In this document: positions 8,823 to 18,761 of the stretch, one piece after another | Layout: the number at the start of each line of letters is the position of its first letter | How positions within the stretch are numbered: the first letter of the stretch is position 1 | Origin: Hydrogenophaga sp. | Lineage (GTDB): Bacteria; Pseudomonadota; Gammaproteobacteria; Burkholderiales; Burkholderiaceae_C | Direction of reading: 5' to 3' | DNA length: 43,576 nucleotides | NCBI GenBank assembly: GCA_016790705.1 | Contig: JAEUOT010000016.1 | Location: 1 to 43,576, forward strand | Notes under the pieces: generated by a model | What the model was told of the DNA's origin: nothing | Databases searched by the model: none | The model's input: the letters and a program-made list of their open reading frames with translations, nothing else | Translations under genes and position numbers: made by a program

Positions 8823-9119
8823 ATGACCACGCTGACCGTTCTCCCCTCCGGCAAGACCTATGACGCTGCCGCCGGCACCACGATCATGAAAGCGCTGCTC
8901 GCCGCCGGCGAAAACATTGCCCACAAATGCGACGGCAACGCGAGCTGCGGCTCCTGCCACATCTTCGTGACCGAAGGCCGCAAGACCATCTCGCGCATCC
9001 AGAAGCTGGAAAACGAAAAGCTAGACACCCTGGTCGGCGTCGGCTCCAAGTCGCGTCTGGCCTGCCAGGCGGTGCTGGGTGAAGAGCCGGTCACTGTCGA
9101 ATTGCTGACCTTCGTCTGA
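8823..9119 (+). CDS. [2Fe-2S] ferredoxin
   Basis: A 98-aa ferredoxin with cysteines C36, C42, C45 and C81, the CX5CX2CX35C spacing of adrenodoxin/bacterial Fdx types (CDGNASCGSCHIF ... LACQ). It could pass electrons within nitrogenase maturation or to the adjacent flavoprotein. The ATG at 8823 is chosen because it gives the normal N-terminus; a TTG at 8796 would add nine residues. No clear ribosome-binding site was found. Confidence 0.9.
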   Translation: MTTLTVLPSGKTYDAAAGTTIMKALLAAGENIAHKCDGNASCGSCHIFVTEGRKTISRIQKLENEKLDTLVGVGSKSRLACQAVLGEEPVTVELLTFV

Positions 9120-9127
9120 GCCACACC

Positions 9128-10702
9128 GTGGCTGAGGTCGTGCCGCTGGTTCGCGACGCGGTGATCGTCGGGGCCGGCCTGTGCGGGCTGGCGCTGGCGC
9201 ACCGGCTGACCGAGCGCGGCCAGCGTGTGTGTCTGCTCGAAGCGCGCGAGCGCATCGGCGGCCGCGTGCTGACGCAGGACTGCGCGACGACCGGCCAGCC
9301 GCTGGACCTGGGCCCTTCGTGGTTCTGGCCGGAGACCGAGCCGCACATGGTGGCGCTGCTGGACGCGCTCGGGCTTGAGAGCGTTGCGCAGCACGACCCG
9401 GGCGATGCGCTCTGGCTGGTCGACCCCAACCGGCAGCCCGAACGCCGCAGCGAAGCCGCCGGCGTGCACGCGGGCGCGCGGCGCATCGCGGGCGGCAGTG
9501 CGGCGCTGACCGAGGCCCTGTTCAAGGCGTTGCCCGAAGGCAGCGTGATCACCGGATCGGCGCTGATCGGTCTGCGCGACCGAGGCGATTCGGTCGAGCT
9601 GCTGCGCAGCGGCGGGCCGTCGCTGCGGGCGCGGCGCGTGGTGCTCGCGTTGCCGCCGCGGCTGGTGCAGGAACGGATCGCCTTTGACCCGCCGCTGCAC
9701 GCCGCGCTGGACCAGGCGCTGAAGGACACGCCGACCTGGATGGCGGCGCAGGCCAAGGCGGTGGCGTCGTTTGCCGCGCCGTTCTGGCGCGGGGCCGGCC
9801 ATTCGGGCAACGCCTTCGTGCGCCACCCGCAGGCGGTGCTGGGCGAGGTGTTCGACCAGAGCAGCGGCACTTCGGGTGCGCTCGGAGGCTTCGTCGCGCT
9901 CGACGCGGCGCAGCGCGAACACTTCCGGGTCGGCCTGCCGCTGCTGATCGAAAGCCAGCTCGCCCAGCTCTATGGCATCGAGGCCCAGTCGGGCCAGATC
10001 GCGTTGCAGGACTGGGCGCAGGAACGCTGGACCTGCAGCGAGGCCGACCGCGCCGAACCGCCCGCCTGGCCGCAGGCCGACCCGCTGCTGCGGCGTGGCC
10101 ACTGGGGTGGTCGGCTGTGGTTCGGTGGCACCGAGACCGCGACCCACGGCGCCGGTCACATGGAGGGCGCGCTCGCAGCGGCCGAGCGCATCGCCCGCGC
10201 GCTGCTGGCGCCGGTGTCGGCCGTGTCGCAGACCGGCGACCCGGCGGCGGCCGTTGCCGACTTCGCGACCGCCGTGCAGCGCCTGCGTGCGCTGGCCGGC
10301 GGGCGTTACCGGCAGCAACTGGTGCGCCTGCTCTCGGCGCAACAGCACGAACAACTGACCCAGCGAGCCTTGCTGGCGGCGGTGGACCAGACCTACAGCG
10401 AGGCGCTGGCGCTGCTCGACGCCTTCGCGCCCTGGGTCGGGCCGGAGCACGCCGGCCAGGGCCGCCACGCGCTGACGCCCGCGCTGCTCAAGGCCTTCGA
10501 CGGCTGGAACAAGGCCTTGCTGGACGAGGCGCTGGCGCACAACGGCAGTTCGTGTGCGCTGTCCAACTTCCCGCAGGACCACCGGCCCGACGCAGAGCTG
10601 CTGCGCGCGATCACACGCGACCTCGCCGCCGCCTGGCGCGAGTTCGCGCTTGAACTCAACGCGCGCCTGGTCGGTGCTGCCGCGGCGCAGGAGGCGGCAT
10701 GA
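9128..10702 (+). CDS. FAD-dependent amine-oxidase-like protein with extra C-terminal domain
   Basis: A 524-aa flavoprotein. The N-terminus has the dinucleotide-binding motif GAGLCGLALAHRL, followed by ERIGGRVLTQD and LDLGPSWFWPE. The FAD-closing motif LWFGGTETATHGAGHMEGAL is near residue 345. About 150 further helical residues follow that are not part of the amine-oxidase core. The GTG start lies 8 bp after the ferredoxin gene, which may be its redox partner. The substrate is unknown; it is packed with nif genes and overlaps the next gene by ATGA. Confidence 0.85.
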   Translation: MAEVVPLVRDAVIVGAGLCGLALAHRLTERGQRVCLLEARERIGGRVLTQDCATTGQPLDLGPSWFWPETEPHMVALLDALGLESVAQHDPGDALWLVDPNRQPERRSEAAGVHAGARRIAGGSAALTEALFKALPEGSVITGSALIGLRDRGDSVELLRSGGPSLRARRVVLALPPRLVQERIAFDPPLHAALDQALKDTPTWMAAQAKAVASFAAPFWRGAGHSGNAFVRHPQAVLGEVFDQSSGTSGALGGFVALDAAQREHFRVGLPLLIESQLAQLYGIEAQSGQIALQDWAQERWTCSEADRAEPPAWPQADPLLRRGHWGGRLWFGGTETATHGAGHMEGALAAAERIARALLAPVSAVSQTGDPAAAVADFATAVQRLRALAGGRYRQQLVRLLSAQQHEQLTQRALLAAVDQTYSEALALLDAFAPWVGPEHAGQGRHALTPALLKAFDGWNKALLDEALAHNGSSCALSNFPQDHRPDAELLRAITRDLAAAWREFALELNARLVGAAAAQEAA

Positions 10703-11067
10703 ACCGGATCGCCACCAGCGCGCTGCTGGCCCTGATCGAGCAGTCGGGTCTGGCGGTGGTGACGCTGGCCGAGGGGCTGGACGAGGCGGACCTGCGCCGC
10801 TCGCGCCTGACGCGGGCGGAACTGCTGCGGCATCTGCGCGTGCTGGCCCGCAGCGCGGTGTCGGTGCCGCCCTCGGCCCGGGGGGACATGCCCGAGCTGG
10901 ACTGGGACGGCTGGCGCTCGATGGTCGCGCGCCTTCAGGCCGACCACGGCGAGGAGGTCGACGAGGCGCTGTGGTTCGCGGTGTCCTCGCTGGTGCCGGC
11001 CAGCCTGCTGTGGCTGCGCGTCTACCGCCAGAGCCAGCCGCGCCTGTTCGAGATGTCGCCGGACTGA
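10699..11067 (+). CDS. Small HepT-like helical protein
   Basis: A 122-aa helical protein coupled to the flavoprotein gene by an ATGA overlap. The stretch ELDWDGWRSMVARLQADHGE resembles the HepT (minimal nucleotidyltransferase-toxin) helix, with the spacing R78-X4-H83 matching the RX4-6H motif of that family. The tyrosine that normally follows is absent, and no MntA-like partner is adjacent. The resemblance is weak, so a toxin role is not claimed. It may simply assist the flavoprotein. Confidence 0.65.
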   Translation: MNRIATSALLALIEQSGLAVVTLAEGLDEADLRRSRLTRAELLRHLRVLARSAVSVPPSARGDMPELDWDGWRSMVARLQADHGEEVDEALWFAVSSLVPASLLWLRVYRQSQPRLFEMSPD

Positions 11068-11091
11068 CGCCCCGACGGGGCCGCCGCAGGC

Positions 11092-11107
11092 TGGCCTGTG
11101 TCTTGCG
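11092..11107 (+). promoter_or_regulatory. Candidate sigma-54 promoter
   Basis: TGGCCT, five bases, TTGCG, with correct GG-N10-GC spacing. It would start a transcript near 11119 with a leader of about 110 bases before the 129-aa gene at 11231. The NifA-type palindromes lie downstream of it rather than upstream, which is unusual, so confidence is moderate. Confidence 0.45.
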
Positions 11108-11137
11108 AAGCAGTGCCCAGCCCCGCCGATGGCCGGT

Positions 11138-11161
11138 CGTTGTGTCGTGAAGCACACAACG
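11138..11161. promoter_or_regulatory. Perfect palindrome matching the NifA site
   Basis: CGTTGTGT, eight bases, ACACAACG: perfect 8-bp arms. TGT-N10-ACA can be read in two overlapping registers (11141-11156 and 11143-11158). CGTTGTGT recurs exactly 42 bp downstream at 11180-11187, about four helical turns, suggesting two proteins on one face of the DNA. In RNA the palindrome would also form a hairpin. Confidence 0.55.
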
Positions 11162-11184
11162 CTGGCCGAGCTGGCGGACCGTTG

Positions 11185-11200
11185 TGTAGGGATCGATACA
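11185..11200. promoter_or_regulatory. Second NifA-type site
   Basis: TGT-N10-ACA, preceded by the same CGTTG sequence as the palindrome at 11138. It is 31 bp from the ATG at 11231, too close for a normal enhancer with a sigma-54 promoter between them, and none was found there. Confidence 0.5.
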
Positions 11201-11230
11201 AAGCCGTCCCGTTGCCTCCAGGAGGGTGTC

Positions 11231-11620
11231 ATGTTCCAGACGTTGTACAGCCCGGTAGCCAACGCCTGCCCCGAGCGCGGCAAGGCGCCGGTGGCGTGGA
11301 TGGAGGAGTTGCCGGCCGACCTGGCCGGTCTGGTCGAGCCGCCGGTCAGCTTCGCGATCCAGCGCGACGGAATGATCGTGGCCGACCGCAGCCTGGGGCT
11401 CGACGCCAACGGCGATGCCTGCTTCTGCGCTTTCCGCCATGTGCAGACCGCTCTGCGTTCGGAAGACGACGAGATCTATTACGAGACGCCGGTCCACGTC
11501 GAGACGGTGACGGCCTGGCGGCTGCCTGACCACCGCTGGCTGACCAGCCACCGCGTCATCGGAGACCCGGAGCAGGCGACCGAGCCCGAGCTGTCGCTGA
11601 GCCGGGGGATGCCGCGATGA
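11231..11620 (+). CDS. Unknown 129-aa protein with its own control region
   Basis: I do not recognise this protein. It is soluble-looking, with two adjacent cysteines in DACFCAFRH, an acidic centre and no membrane segment or signal peptide. The ATG at 11231 has a very strong AGGAGGG ribosome-binding site; an in-frame ATG at 11129 has none and would place the NifA-type sites inside the gene. It ends 14 bp before convergent modG. The upstream palindromes imply nitrogen-fixation control. Confidence 0.7.
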   Translation: MFQTLYSPVANACPERGKAPVAWMEELPADLAGLVEPPVSFAIQRDGMIVADRSLGLDANGDACFCAFRHVQTALRSEDDEIYYETPVHVETVTAWRLPDHRWLTSHRVIGDPEQATEPELSLSRGMPR

Positions 11621-11634
11621 AGGCCACGATGCGA

Positions 11635-12063
11635 TCAGGCCGGCACGCCGACCACGACCTGGCCGGCCTTGAACAGGGCGACCGCCGCCACGCCGGGCCT
11701 CAGACCCATGGCCGAGACGGCTTCGTTGGTGACCACGGCATCGACCTTGGAGCCACCGGGCAGCGTGAGCGTGACCTGGCTGTTGATGGCGCCGGCGTGG
11801 ATGCCGCTGACCGTGCCGCTGAGCTGGTTGCGCGCGCTGAAACGGTACTCGGGCGTGCCGCTCATGAGGATGACCGACGGCGCCTTGACCACGGCCACGA
11901 CCGGGCTGCCGACCTTCAGGCCCAAGGTCTTGACGCTGGTTCCGGTCAGGGTGGCGACGATGCTGTCGCCGCCGGCGGTGGTGATCACCACTTCGGCGTG
12001 GATCGGCCCTTCCTGGATGGCCGTGACCGAACCCTTGAATACATTGCGTGCGCTGATGGCCAT
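11635..12063 (-). CDS. modG: ModG, molybdenum-binding protein with two Mop domains
   Basis: A 142-aa protein made of two Mop/TOBE units. The first starts SARNVFKGSVTAIQEGPIHA and the second SARNQLSGTVSGIHAGAIN. Assemblies of such proteins bind several molybdate ions and are thought to buffer cellular Mo. The ATG at 12063 has an AGGAAG ribosome-binding site. It is divergent from modE across about 140 bp, in which I saw no clear ModE operator. Confidence 0.92.
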   Translation of the reverse strand: MAISARNVFKGSVTAIQEGPIHAEVVITTAGGDSIVATLTGTSVKTLGLKVGSPVVAVVKAPSVILMSGTPEYRFSARNQLSGTVSGIHAGAINSQVTLTLPGGSKVDAVVTNEAVSAMGLRPGVAAVALFKAGQVVVGVPA

Positions 12064-12203
12064 GGAGAGCTTCCTTTCATGCTGGGCTGGACGCCCGAAG
12101 TGGTGACGGGCGGCAGTCTGTTGGAAGGCGTTGGGTTTTTTCAAGCACAGCGCGGCATCTGGGCGCGCTGCGTCAGCCTGTTGACAGCCCGGAGGCGCGC
12201 CGC

Positions 12204-13028
12204 ATGAACGCTGCTCCCCCCGTGCTCACCGGCCGGCTGGTGATCGACACCGACCTGGGCAGCTTCCTGGGCGACAAGCGCATCCGGCTGCTCGAAGCGA
12301 TTGCCCGCCACGGCTCCATCCTGCAGGCGGCCAAGGCCGTGCCGATGGCCTACAAGGCCGCCTGGGACGCGGTCGACGACATGAACAACGTCGCGCCCGA
12401 GCCGCTGGTGCTGCGCGTGACCGGCGGACGCCACGGTGGCGGCACCGAGCTGACCGACTACGGCCGCCGCCTGATCGCGTTCTACCGCGCGCTGGAGCAG
12501 GAGTCGCAGGCCGCGCTGGCACGGCTGAGCGACCAGCTCGGCGCGGGCGGCGCGCCCGATATCGCCGGGTTCCGGCAGGTGCTGAGGAAGCTGTCCATGA
12601 AGACCAGTGCGCGCAACCAGTTTGCAGGCCCCATCGGCGCCATCCGCAGCGGCGCGGTCGAGAGCGAGGTTGTGCTCGCGCTCGGCCCAGGCCTGGAGCT
12701 GACCGCCATCGTCACCAACGAGTCGGTGCAGAACCTGGGTCTGGCCGAGGGACGCGACGTGCTGGCCTTCGTCAAGGCCTCGTCCATCGTGCTCATGGTG
12801 GGCGAGGAGGCGGTGCGGGTCTCGGCGCGCAACCGCTTCCGCGGCGAGGTGCTGCAGATCCAGCACGGCCCGGTCAACACCGAGGTGACCCTGGCCCTGC
12901 CGGGCAGCCACCACGTGCTGACCGCCGTGGTCACCGACCAGAGCGTGCAGCGCCTGGGCCTGGCCGAGGGCCAGCCGGTGACCGCGATCTTCAAGGCCTC
13001 CAGCGTGTTCCTCGTCTCGACCGACTGA
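12204..13028 (+). CDS. modE: ModE, molybdate-responsive transcription regulator
   Basis: A 274-aa regulator with an N-terminal winged helix (GSILQAAKAVPMAYKAAWDA, then VTGGRHGGGTELTDYGRRLI) and two C-terminal Mop domains from about residues 132 and 206 (SARNQFAGPI, SARNRFRGEV). It senses molybdate and normally represses modABC. It heads the plus-strand mod cluster. All expected domains are present. Confidence 0.95.
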   Translation: MNAAPPVLTGRLVIDTDLGSFLGDKRIRLLEAIARHGSILQAAKAVPMAYKAAWDAVDDMNNVAPEPLVLRVTGGRHGGGTELTDYGRRLIAFYRALEQESQAALARLSDQLGAGGAPDIAGFRQVLRKLSMKTSARNQFAGPIGAIRSGAVESEVVLALGPGLELTAIVTNESVQNLGLAEGRDVLAFVKASSIVLMVGEEAVRVSARNRFRGEVLQIQHGPVNTEVTLALPGSHHVLTAVVTDQSVQRLGLAEGQPVTAIFKASSVFLVSTD

Positions 13029-13051
13029 TGCCCACCGTTTGAAAGCACACC

Positions 13052-13438
13052 ATGAAAGTTGCCATCGCCACCCACAAGGACTGGAGCCAGGTCAGCGGCC
13101 ACGCCGGCCAGACCCGCGAATGGCTGCTGTTCGATTGCCGGCCCGACGCGCCGCTGCCCGAACCGCAGCACATCGCGCTGACCAAGGAGCAGTTGCCCCA
13201 CCACTTCAAGGACGACGGGCCGCACCCGCTGCACGGTGTGCAGGTGCTGATCGCCGGCAGCGCGGGCGACGGCTTCCTGCGCCACATGAAGGGCTGGGGC
13301 GCCGAGGTGCTGCTGACCGGCGAGACCGACCCGCGCGTGGCGCTGCAGAAGGTGCTGGCCGGCGAGGCGCTGCCCGACACCCGTTTCGACGTCACCACCG
13401 CGCTGTGCAAGGTGCGCGACCTGTTTTCCCGCCATTGA
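13052..13438 (+). CDS. NifX/NifB-C-terminal-like protein in the mod cluster
   Basis: A 128-aa protein starting MKVAIATHKDWSQVSGHAGQ. It matches the domain found in NifX, NafY and the NifB C-terminus, which binds FeMo-cofactor or its precursors. Its position between modE and modA links Mo uptake with cofactor building. It may be a small Mo/Fe-S carrier; this is inference. It lies 23 bp after modE. Confidence 0.82.
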   Translation: MKVAIATHKDWSQVSGHAGQTREWLLFDCRPDAPLPEPQHIALTKEQLPHHFKDDGPHPLHGVQVLIAGSAGDGFLRHMKGWGAEVLLTGETDPRVALQKVLAGEALPDTRFDVTTALCKVRDLFSRH

Positions 13439-15069
<1,631 letters not shown>

Positions 15070-15081
15070 GAAAGGCCGCGC

Positions 15082-15753
15082 ATGCTCTCGCCCCAGGACC
15101 TCGCCGCCGTCTGGCTCACCGTCAAGCTCGCGGCGCTGACGACCGCGCTCCTGCTCCTGCTGGGCACGCCCGTGGCCTGGTGGCTGGCGCGTACGCGATC
15201 GCGGCTCAAGGGGCTGGTGGGCTCGGTGGTGACGCTGCCGCTGGTGCTGCCGCCGGCCGTGCTGGGCTTCTACCTGCTGGTGCTGATGGGGCCGAACGGC
15301 CCGGTCGGCCGGCTCACGCAAGCGCTGGGCCTGGGCCTGCTGCCGTTCACCTTCGCCGGTCTGGTCGTCGCGTCCTGCCTGTACTCGACGCCCTTTGTGG
15401 TCCAGCCCCTGCAGCAGGCCTTTGCCGCCATCGGCCGCGCGCCGCTGGAAGCCGCTGCGACGCTGCGCGCCTCGCCGCTGGACGCGTTCTTCACCGTCGC
15501 GCTGCCGCTCGCCCGGCCGGGCTTCGTCACCGCAGCCGTGCTGGGTTTTGCGCACACGGTCGGCGAGTTCGGCGTGGTGCTCATGATCGGCGGCAACATC
15601 CCCGGCAAGACGCAGGTGCTGTCGATGGCGATCTACAACCACGTGGAAGCGATGGAGTACGCCAACGCCCATTGGCTGGCCGGCGGCATGCTGGCGTTTT
15701 CGTTCGCGGTGCTGCTGGTGCTCAACAGCCGTGGCTGGAACCGGTCGCCATGA
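15082..15753 (+). CDS. modB: ModB, molybdate ABC transporter permease
   Basis: A 223-aa inner-membrane permease with about five membrane segments. The cytoplasmic coupling motif is [20 protein letters not shown], ending in LARPGF. It forms the channel powered by ModC and fed by ModA. It overlaps modC by ATGA and lies 12 bp after modD. Confidence 0.95.
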   Translation: MLSPQDLAAVWLTVKLAALTTALLLLLGTPVAWWLARTRSRLKGLVGSVVTLPLVLPPAVLGFYLLVLMGPNGPVGRLTQALGLGLLPFTFAGLVVASCLYSTPFVVQPLQQAFAAIGRAPLEAAATLRASPLDAFFTVALPLARPGFVTAAVLGFAHTVGEFGVVLMIGGNIPGKTQVLSMAIYNHVEAMEYANAHWLAGGMLAFSFAVLLVLNSRGWNRSP

Positions 15754-16823
15754 GCATCGACCTGCGCTTTCGCCAGGACTTCCCCGGCTTCGCGCTGGAT
15801 GTTGACCTGAGCCTGCCCGGCCGTGGCGTGACCGCGCTGTTCGGCCCCTCGGGTTGTGGCAAGTCCACGCTGCTGCGCTGCATCGCCGGACTCAACGCCG
15901 CTCCGGGTGGGCGCTGCGTGGTCAACGGCGAGGTCTGGCAGGACGGTGATCAGAGCCGGCCCACGCACCGGCGCGCGCTGGGCTACGTGTTCCAGGAACC
16001 GGCGCTGTTCGCCCACCTCAGCGTGGCGGCCAATCTGGACTACGGCCGCCGCCGCGCAGGAGACGCCGGACAGCGCGTGGCGCGCGAACGCGCCATCGAA
16101 CTGCTGGGCATCGCCCACCTGCTGGACCGGCGCACCGAGGGTCTCTCCGGCGGCGAGCGCCAACGTATCGCCATCGCCCGGGCGCTGCTCACCGGACCGC
16201 AACTGCTGCTGATGGACGAACCCATGGCCGCGCTCGACCTGGCGCGCAAGCAGGAGTTCATGCCCTACCTGGACCGGCTCACGCGCGAGCTGGACATCCC
16301 GGTGATCTACGTCAGCCACGCGCCCGACGAGGTCGCGCGGCTGGCCCACCACATCGTGGCGATGGAGGCGGGGAGGGTGGTGGCGGCCGGCCCGCTGGCC
16401 GAGGTGCTGGCGCGCGTGGACCTGCCGATCCGGCTGGGCGAGGACGCGGGCGTGGTGCTCGACGGGGTGGTGGCCGAGCGCGATCTGCGGTGGCATCTGG
16501 CGCGGGTGGATTTCCCCGGTGGTCACCTGTGGGTGCGCGACGGCGGGCAGGCGCACGGCGCTGCGGTGCGCGTGCGCATCCTGGCGCGCGACGTGAGCCT
16601 GGCGCTCGCTCCCACCGCCGACACCAGCCTGCTCAACAGCCTGCCGGCTGTGGTGGAGCAGATCGCCGACGAAAGCCACCCCGCGCTGGCGCTGTGCCGG
16701 CTGCGCGTGGGCGATGGTTCTTCGCTGCTGGCGCGGTTGACGCGGCGTTCGGCCGCCGCACTGGACCTGCAGCCCGGTCAGGCGGTGTGGGCGCAGATCA
16801 AGGCGGTGGCGCTGATCGGTTAA
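15750..16823 (+). CDS. modC: ModC, molybdate ABC transporter ATPase
   Basis: A 357-aa ATPase: Walker [10 protein letters not shown], signature [15 protein letters not shown], Walker [13 protein letters not shown], and a histidine switch in [10 protein letters not shown]. The last 70-80 residues form a TOBE domain that may bind molybdate. Its TAA lies in GGTTAACC, where the stop of the converging gene on the other strand also lies. Confidence 0.95.
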   Translation: MSIDLRFRQDFPGFALDVDLSLPGRGVTALFGPSGCGKSTLLRCIAGLNAAPGGRCVVNGEVWQDGDQSRPTHRRALGYVFQEPALFAHLSVAANLDYGRRRAGDAGQRVARERAIELLGIAHLLDRRTEGLSGGERQRIAIARALLTGPQLLLMDEPMAALDLARKQEFMPYLDRLTRELDIPVIYVSHAPDEVARLAHHIVAMEAGRVVAAGPLAEVLARVDLPIRLGEDAGVVLDGVVAERDLRWHLARVDFPGGHLWVRDGGQAHGAAVRVRILARDVSLALAPTADTSLLNSLPAVVEQIADESHPALALCRLRVGDGSSLLARLTRRSAAALDLQPGQAVWAQIKAVALIG

Positions 16824-17257
16824 CCGTGACCAAACAGTCCGAAGGCCTGGCGAAGCAGCAGCAGTTCCTTCATGTCAGTGCCGCGCAACTGGCTCAGTGC
16901 CATGAAGCGCGCGCCCAGCGCCTCGATGGCGGGCTTGGGTGCGTCGGGCGTGGTGAACTGCAGCAGGTGCACGCGCAGCAGCTCGCCGCCCGGGCTCTGG
17001 TACCAGGCCTGGAAGTCGCCGACCGCGCGCAGCTCGTCGGGGTTCAGGCCGGTGGCCGCCACCAGGCTGGCCATCGCCGCAGCGGCGGCGTGGCCGTCGG
17101 GCACCACGGCCGGGGCCGGCACGGGTTCGGCCCCTTCGGGCAGCGGGCGGGGCCAGAGCATGCCGTGCTCCCAGCGAGGAAACAGCAGGGCGTGGCTGTA
17201 GTCGTCGAAGTGGCAGAGGATGACGCGGTTGTGGGTCAGCGGATCGGTGGGGTTCAT
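16820..17257 (-). CDS. Unknown conserved-looking 145-aa protein
   Basis: I do not recognise this gene. From the chosen ATG at 17257 it reads MNPTDPLTHNRVILCHFDDY and ends with a helical tail, SQLRGTDMKELLLLRQAFGL. It is soluble, with no motif I can name. The frame is open 51 bases further upstream, but no start has a clear ribosome-binding site. It converges with modC, overlapping it by four bases, and is divergent from hypC. Confidence 0.6.
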   Translation of the reverse strand: MNPTDPLTHNRVILCHFDDYSHALLFPRWEHGMLWPRPLPEGAEPVPAPAVVPDGHAAAAAMASLVAATGLNPDELRAVGDFQAWYQSPGGELLRVHLLQFTTPDAPKPAIEALGARFMALSQLRGTDMKELLLLRQAFGLFGHG

Positions 17258-17366
17258 GGTCGGCATCGGTTCGGGTGAGGTCCGTGCCATCCGCAATTTC
17301 CAGGCCATGTTGCGGCCGACCGGGACGCAGCGACGACAATGGGTGCCTCGCCGTCAGGAGCCCGCC

Positions 17367-17660
17367 ATGTGCATCGCGCTGCCGTTGAAGATCACCGAAC
17401 TTGTCCCACCGCACCAGGCCGTCTGTGATGCCGGGGGGACGCCGCAGACCGTCGACATTTCGCTGCTCGACGGGGTCTGCGTCGGTGACTGGGTGTCGGT
17501 GCACCGGGGGATGGCGGTTACCCGGATGACCGAAGCCGACGCGCGGCTCATACTGGATGCGCTGTCGGCCCTGGATCAGGTGCGTGCGGGCGAGACCGAT
17601 GTCGATCATCTGTTCGCAGACCTCGTGGACCGGGAGCCGCCGCGTCCGCCCACGACCTGA
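17367..17660 (+). CDS. hypC: HypC, hydrogenase maturation chaperone
   Basis: A 97-aa protein beginning MCIALPLKI, the HypC/HybG signature in which Cys2 carries the iron ligand group to the large subunit. VDISLLDGVCVGDWVSVHRG and the final MTEADARLIL match the family. It precedes the hydrogenase operon; the other hyp genes are not in the window. The ribosome-binding site CAGGAG supports the start. Confidence 0.93.
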   Translation: MCIALPLKITELVPPHQAVCDAGGTPQTVDISLLDGVCVGDWVSVHRGMAVTRMTEADARLILDALSALDQVRAGETDVDHLFADLVDREPPRPPTT

Positions 17661-17661
17661 G

Positions 17662-17682
17662 CTGTCACCCTGTCCGTGACAG
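17662..17682 (+). terminator. Hairpin after hypC
   Basis: CTGTCAC and GTGACAG form a perfect 7-bp stem with a 7-base loop two bases after the hypC stop. There is no T run, so it may be a weak or Rho-assisted terminator or an mRNA end stabiliser. Between it and the next gene I saw no sigma-54 promoter, only a poor TTGCCG-N18-CACTAT element at 17767-17796. Confidence 0.4.
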
Positions 17683-17796
17683 TCTGTCGGACCGTGTGAT
17701 GCGTGCGGCCATCATGTGCCCGCTTCGCGGCCACTTTCCGCGTGGCGTTTGATGTACCGCAGGAACTTGCCGCTCTGAAAATCGCAAATTCACTAT

Positions 17797-18345
17797 ATGC
17801 GAATATTTGCTGAAAACAGAACCGACACAGCGTCTCTCGCGGCGCCCGCTGCCAGAGGCAGAGTGCGACTGCTGGCGATGGGCGTGGGCAACACGCTCAT
17901 GACCGACGAAGCGGCCGGACCCCGTGCGATGGAAGCGTTTCGCGCCTTGGCCGGCGACCTGGAGGGGATCACCTTTCTCGACGCCGGTACCCTGAGCTTC
18001 ACCCTGGCCGAAACCATCGCCGCGCACGACGCGATCATCGTGTTCGATGCGGCCCGGCTGCAGGCCGCGCCCGGCACAGTGCAGGTGCTCGAAGGGCAGG
18101 CGATGGACGACTTTGTCCGCTCGGGCAAGCTCACCGTGCATGAGGTTGGCATCACCGATCTGCTGGACATGGCGCGCATCACCGGCGAACTGCCGACCCA
18201 GCGCGCGCTGGTCGCCATCGAGCCGGCCGAGATCGGCTGGGGCCTGAAACTCTCACCCGCCGTCGCGGCCGCCATGCCGGTCGCGGCCCGGGCCGCGCGC
18301 GCGGTGGCCGAACGCTTTCTCGCCGTTCAGGGGGAACGCACATGA
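17797..18345 (+). CDS. hupD: Hydrogenase maturation endopeptidase (HupD/HyaD type)
   Basis: This protease trims the large-subunit C-terminus after nickel insertion. The sequence has LLAMGVGNTLMTDEAAGPRA, with the metal-binding acid in the TDE turn, then FLDAGTLSFTL and a VHEVGITDLL histidine region. From the ATG at 17797 it is 182 aa, about 20 longer than usual, and that start has no ribosome-binding site. An in-frame GTG at 17863 would give a normal-length protein. It overlaps the next gene by ATGA. Confidence 0.9.
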   Translation: MRIFAENRTDTASLAAPAARGRVRLLAMGVGNTLMTDEAAGPRAMEAFRALAGDLEGITFLDAGTLSFTLAETIAAHDAIIVFDAARLQAAPGTVQVLEGQAMDDFVRSGKLTVHEVGITDLLDMARITGELPTQRALVAIEPAEIGWGLKLSPAVAAAMPVAARAARAVAERFLAVQGERT

Positions 18346-18761
18346 ACATACCCATCCTGCGCGAATGCCCACCGACGCCCCGCACCGGCAACGTGGTCCT
18401 GCTGCTCAACGAGGTGCGCCACGCGCTGGACCGGCTGCTGCACAGCGGCGAGGGCACAACGATTGATCTGTCGACGATTCCGATGGCGCCGCAGGAACAG
18501 GCGGAGCTTGACGCCGTGCTGGGCGTCGGCGAAGTGACGGCCACGCTCACGGCCTCCGGTCCGTCCGAGGTGCAGGAAACCGCCTACCCCGGCGTCTGGC
18601 GGCTGACCCACAAAACCGACGAAGGCCGGACGCTGGGCCGCTACATCGAGATCGCGGCCATTCCCGCGATCCTGCTGGCGCAGCCCTCGGACATGGCTGC
18701 CGGGCTGGCGCGGCTGACCCATCAACTGATCCCAACCAGCGAACACGAGGTGACCCCATGA
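18342..18761 (+). CDS. hupH: HupH-like hydrogenase expression protein
   Basis: A 139-aa protein matching the conserved C-terminal region of HupH/HoxQ: VLLLNEVRHALDRLL, QEQAELDAVLGVGEVTATL, then EVQETAYPGVWRLTH. Such proteins assist small-subunit assembly. It is much shorter than full HupH (about 280 aa), containing only the one domain. It overlaps both neighbours by ATGA, coupling it to the small-subunit gene. Confidence 0.82.
   Translation: MNIPILRECPPTPRTGNVVLLLNEVRHALDRLLHSGEGTTIDLSTIPMAPQEQAELDAVLGVGEVTATLTASGPSEVQETAYPGVWRLTHKTDEGRTLGRYIEIAAIPAILLAQPSDMAAGLARLTHQLIPTSEHEVTP

Noticed and set aside
10699-11067. HepT-like protein as part of a toxin-antitoxin pair
   Set aside because: No MntA-type nucleotidyltransferase is adjacent, the tyrosine after RX4H is missing, and it is coupled to a nif flavoprotein.
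11103-11118. Minus-strand sigma-54-like sequence near 11110
   Set aside because: It has GG-N10-GC spacing but poor element matches and would read antisense into the HepT-like gene.
11129-11230. Upstream ATG extending the 129-aa gene
   Set aside because: It lacks a ribosome-binding site and would put the regulatory palindromes inside the gene, while the ATG at 11231 has AGGAGGG.
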